From Flavipsychrobacter stenotrophus (GTDB taxonomy: Bacteria > Bacteroidota > Bacteroidia > Chitinophagales > Chitinophagaceae): DNA of 6,527 bases. The stretch covers positions 1 to 6,527 of the forward strand of contig CANBTK010000115.1 in assembly GCA_947372365.1 (NCBI GenBank), in the 5' to 3' direction. Each line of letters starts with the position of its first letter. The first letter of the stretch is position 1. The notes under the pieces are model-generated. The model made no database searches and was not told the origin of the DNA. It saw nothing but the letters and a program-made list of their open reading frames with translations. Of this stretch, positions 6,073-6,527 are shown in pieces. The translations under genes were made by a program, and so were the position numbers.

Positions 6073-6101
6073 CAAAATTACCCCTATATATAGTTTGCAA
6101 A
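6073..6101 (-). promoter_or_regulatory. Bacteroidota housekeeping promoter of the NHL gene
   Basis: Read on the minus strand, TTTG (6098-6101) is followed by a 17-base spacer and then TAATTTTG (6073-6080). This is an exact match to the Bacteroidota consensus TTTG / TAnnTTTG with good spacing. Transcription would start near 6066, leaving a leader of about 85 nt before the ATG at 5982. The leader shows no Shine-Dalgarno site but has an A-rich run (GAAAAAAGA) shortly before the start. Confidence 0.78.
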
Positions 6102-6178
6102 GAATAAATTTCGTTGTCTGGGAGTCGCTCGAATCTGCTATGTGTGATTATGAGGATTCAACTAAGCTTACACGTCAT

Positions 6179-6231
6179 TGGTTCGATATTTTCTGAAAAA
6201 ATGACTTTTGGCGAAAACGGTTATCGAACCA
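6179..6231. repeat. 10-bp inverted repeat pair with 33-bp spacer
   Basis: TGGTTCGATA (6179-6188) and TATCGAACCA (6222-6231) are perfect reverse complements. A further partial copy, TCGAACCA, occurs at 6353-6360. The motif echoes the tRNA T-arm wording GGTTCGA, but no cloverleaf can be built around any of the three. It may be a recombination or regulator site. Confidence 0.4.
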
Positions 6232-6292
6232 CAAAGGAAAACCCAGTGCTTGCCCTGATAGTCGCTACAGGAAAGGGTTTTAGAAATGAAAA

Positions 6293-6328
6293 ACCGGAAA
6301 AGTTGGAGGAAATTCCAACCTTTCCGGT
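6293..6328 (-). terminator. Strong intrinsic terminator, minus strand
   Basis: ACCGGAAA (6293-6300) pairs with TTTCCGGT (6321-6328), and GTTGGA (6302-6307) with TCCAAC (6314-6319), interrupted by a single A/C mismatch and closed by a 6-nt loop. On the minus strand the hairpin is followed by TTTTTCATTTC, a proper T-tract; on the plus strand there is none. It would therefore end a leftward transcript whose gene lies to the right, mostly or wholly outside the window, and insulate the NHL promoter from it. Confidence 0.7.
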
Positions 6329-6494
6329 CTAGTGCCCCTAACTGACAAAAGTTCGAACCAAATAAAGGACTTTTTCTACAAAGTTTATCCATTAAGGCAG
6401 ATTATAAAGCAACATAAATAGGTTTTATACAGGTCATTTCCTAATTGCAATATTTAATACGTGTATGCTGGATAAAAAATTGACAACTACTTCT

Positions 6495-6512
6495 AAATAG
6501 CTCCAGCTATTT
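6495..6512. repeat. Near-perfect palindrome AAATAGCT-CC-AGCTATTT
   Basis: Two 8-bp arms are perfect reverse complements around a 2-base centre. The tight centre suits a dimeric protein's operator better than a hairpin, but a shorter-stem hairpin is possible. Its target gene is not in the window. Confidence 0.4.
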
Positions 6513-6527
6513 TAAAGTAACAGTTGA

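Larger units (their letters stand above)
6010..6527. other. Non-coding right end of window
   Basis: No gene is supported in this stretch. It contains the promoter of the NHL gene, an inverted repeat pair, a minus-strand terminator and a small palindrome, each listed separately. The plus-strand frame from ATG 6150-6152 to the stop at 6330-6332 (60 residues) has no recognisable domain and runs through the terminator hairpin, so I do not call it. At the far right a minus-strand frame ends in TAG at 6493-6495 after ten residues and could be the tail of a gene outside the window, which cannot be judged. Confidence 0.5.

Noticed and set aside
6179..6231. tRNA suggested by GGTTCGA motifs on both strands
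   Set aside because: The bases flanking the motif cannot form a T-stem and no acceptor or anticodon arm is present.
6150..6332. Plus-strand ATG frame of 60 codons
   Set aside because: No leader or domain, and its end reads through a strong terminator hairpin.

Overview
The window looks like chromosomal DNA of a Bacteroidota bacterium, most likely Chitinophagaceae-like. Three things point there: a large secreted protein with a C-terminal type IX secretion (T9SS) sorting domain, a textbook Bacteroidota promoter (TTTG-N17-TAATTTTG) in front of it, and A-rich leaders rather than Shine-Dalgarno sites. The family-level placement is inference.

All five genes I can support lie on the minus strand and read right to left, but gaps of about 150 to 410 bp separate them, so they look like independent units rather than one operon. 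From left to right they are: (1) at 1-919, a TIR-domain protein cut by the left edge, with an unfamiliar N-terminal domain in front of the TIR; (2) at 1070-1753, a membrane-anchored TIGR02117/DUF2459 protein; (3) at 2008-2901, an exported protein joining an NTF2/SnoaL-like domain to a VOC/glyoxalase domain; (4) at 3121-3732, an AT-rich lipoprotein of unknown function; (5) at 4144-5982, a secreted protein with six NHL repeats, two Ig-like domains and a T9SS signal.

Two longer stretches hold no convincing gene. The one at 3733-4143 contains a GC-rich block (about 63% GC at 3901-3960) beside a very AT-rich one (about 22% at 4081-4140), with three spaced ATTGAC repeats. I cannot assign the GC-rich block. 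The one at 5983-6527 holds the promoter of the NHL gene, a 10-bp inverted repeat pair, a strong minus-strand terminator hairpin and a small palindrome.

The best candidate for something undescribed is the TIR protein. It keeps the predicted catalytic glutamate of NAD-consuming TIR domains but carries an N-terminal domain I cannot name, and both its C-terminus and its downstream neighbours lie outside the window. A role in anti-phage defence is plausible but is inference. The other genes look like ordinary envelope or secreted functions with no visible link to it.
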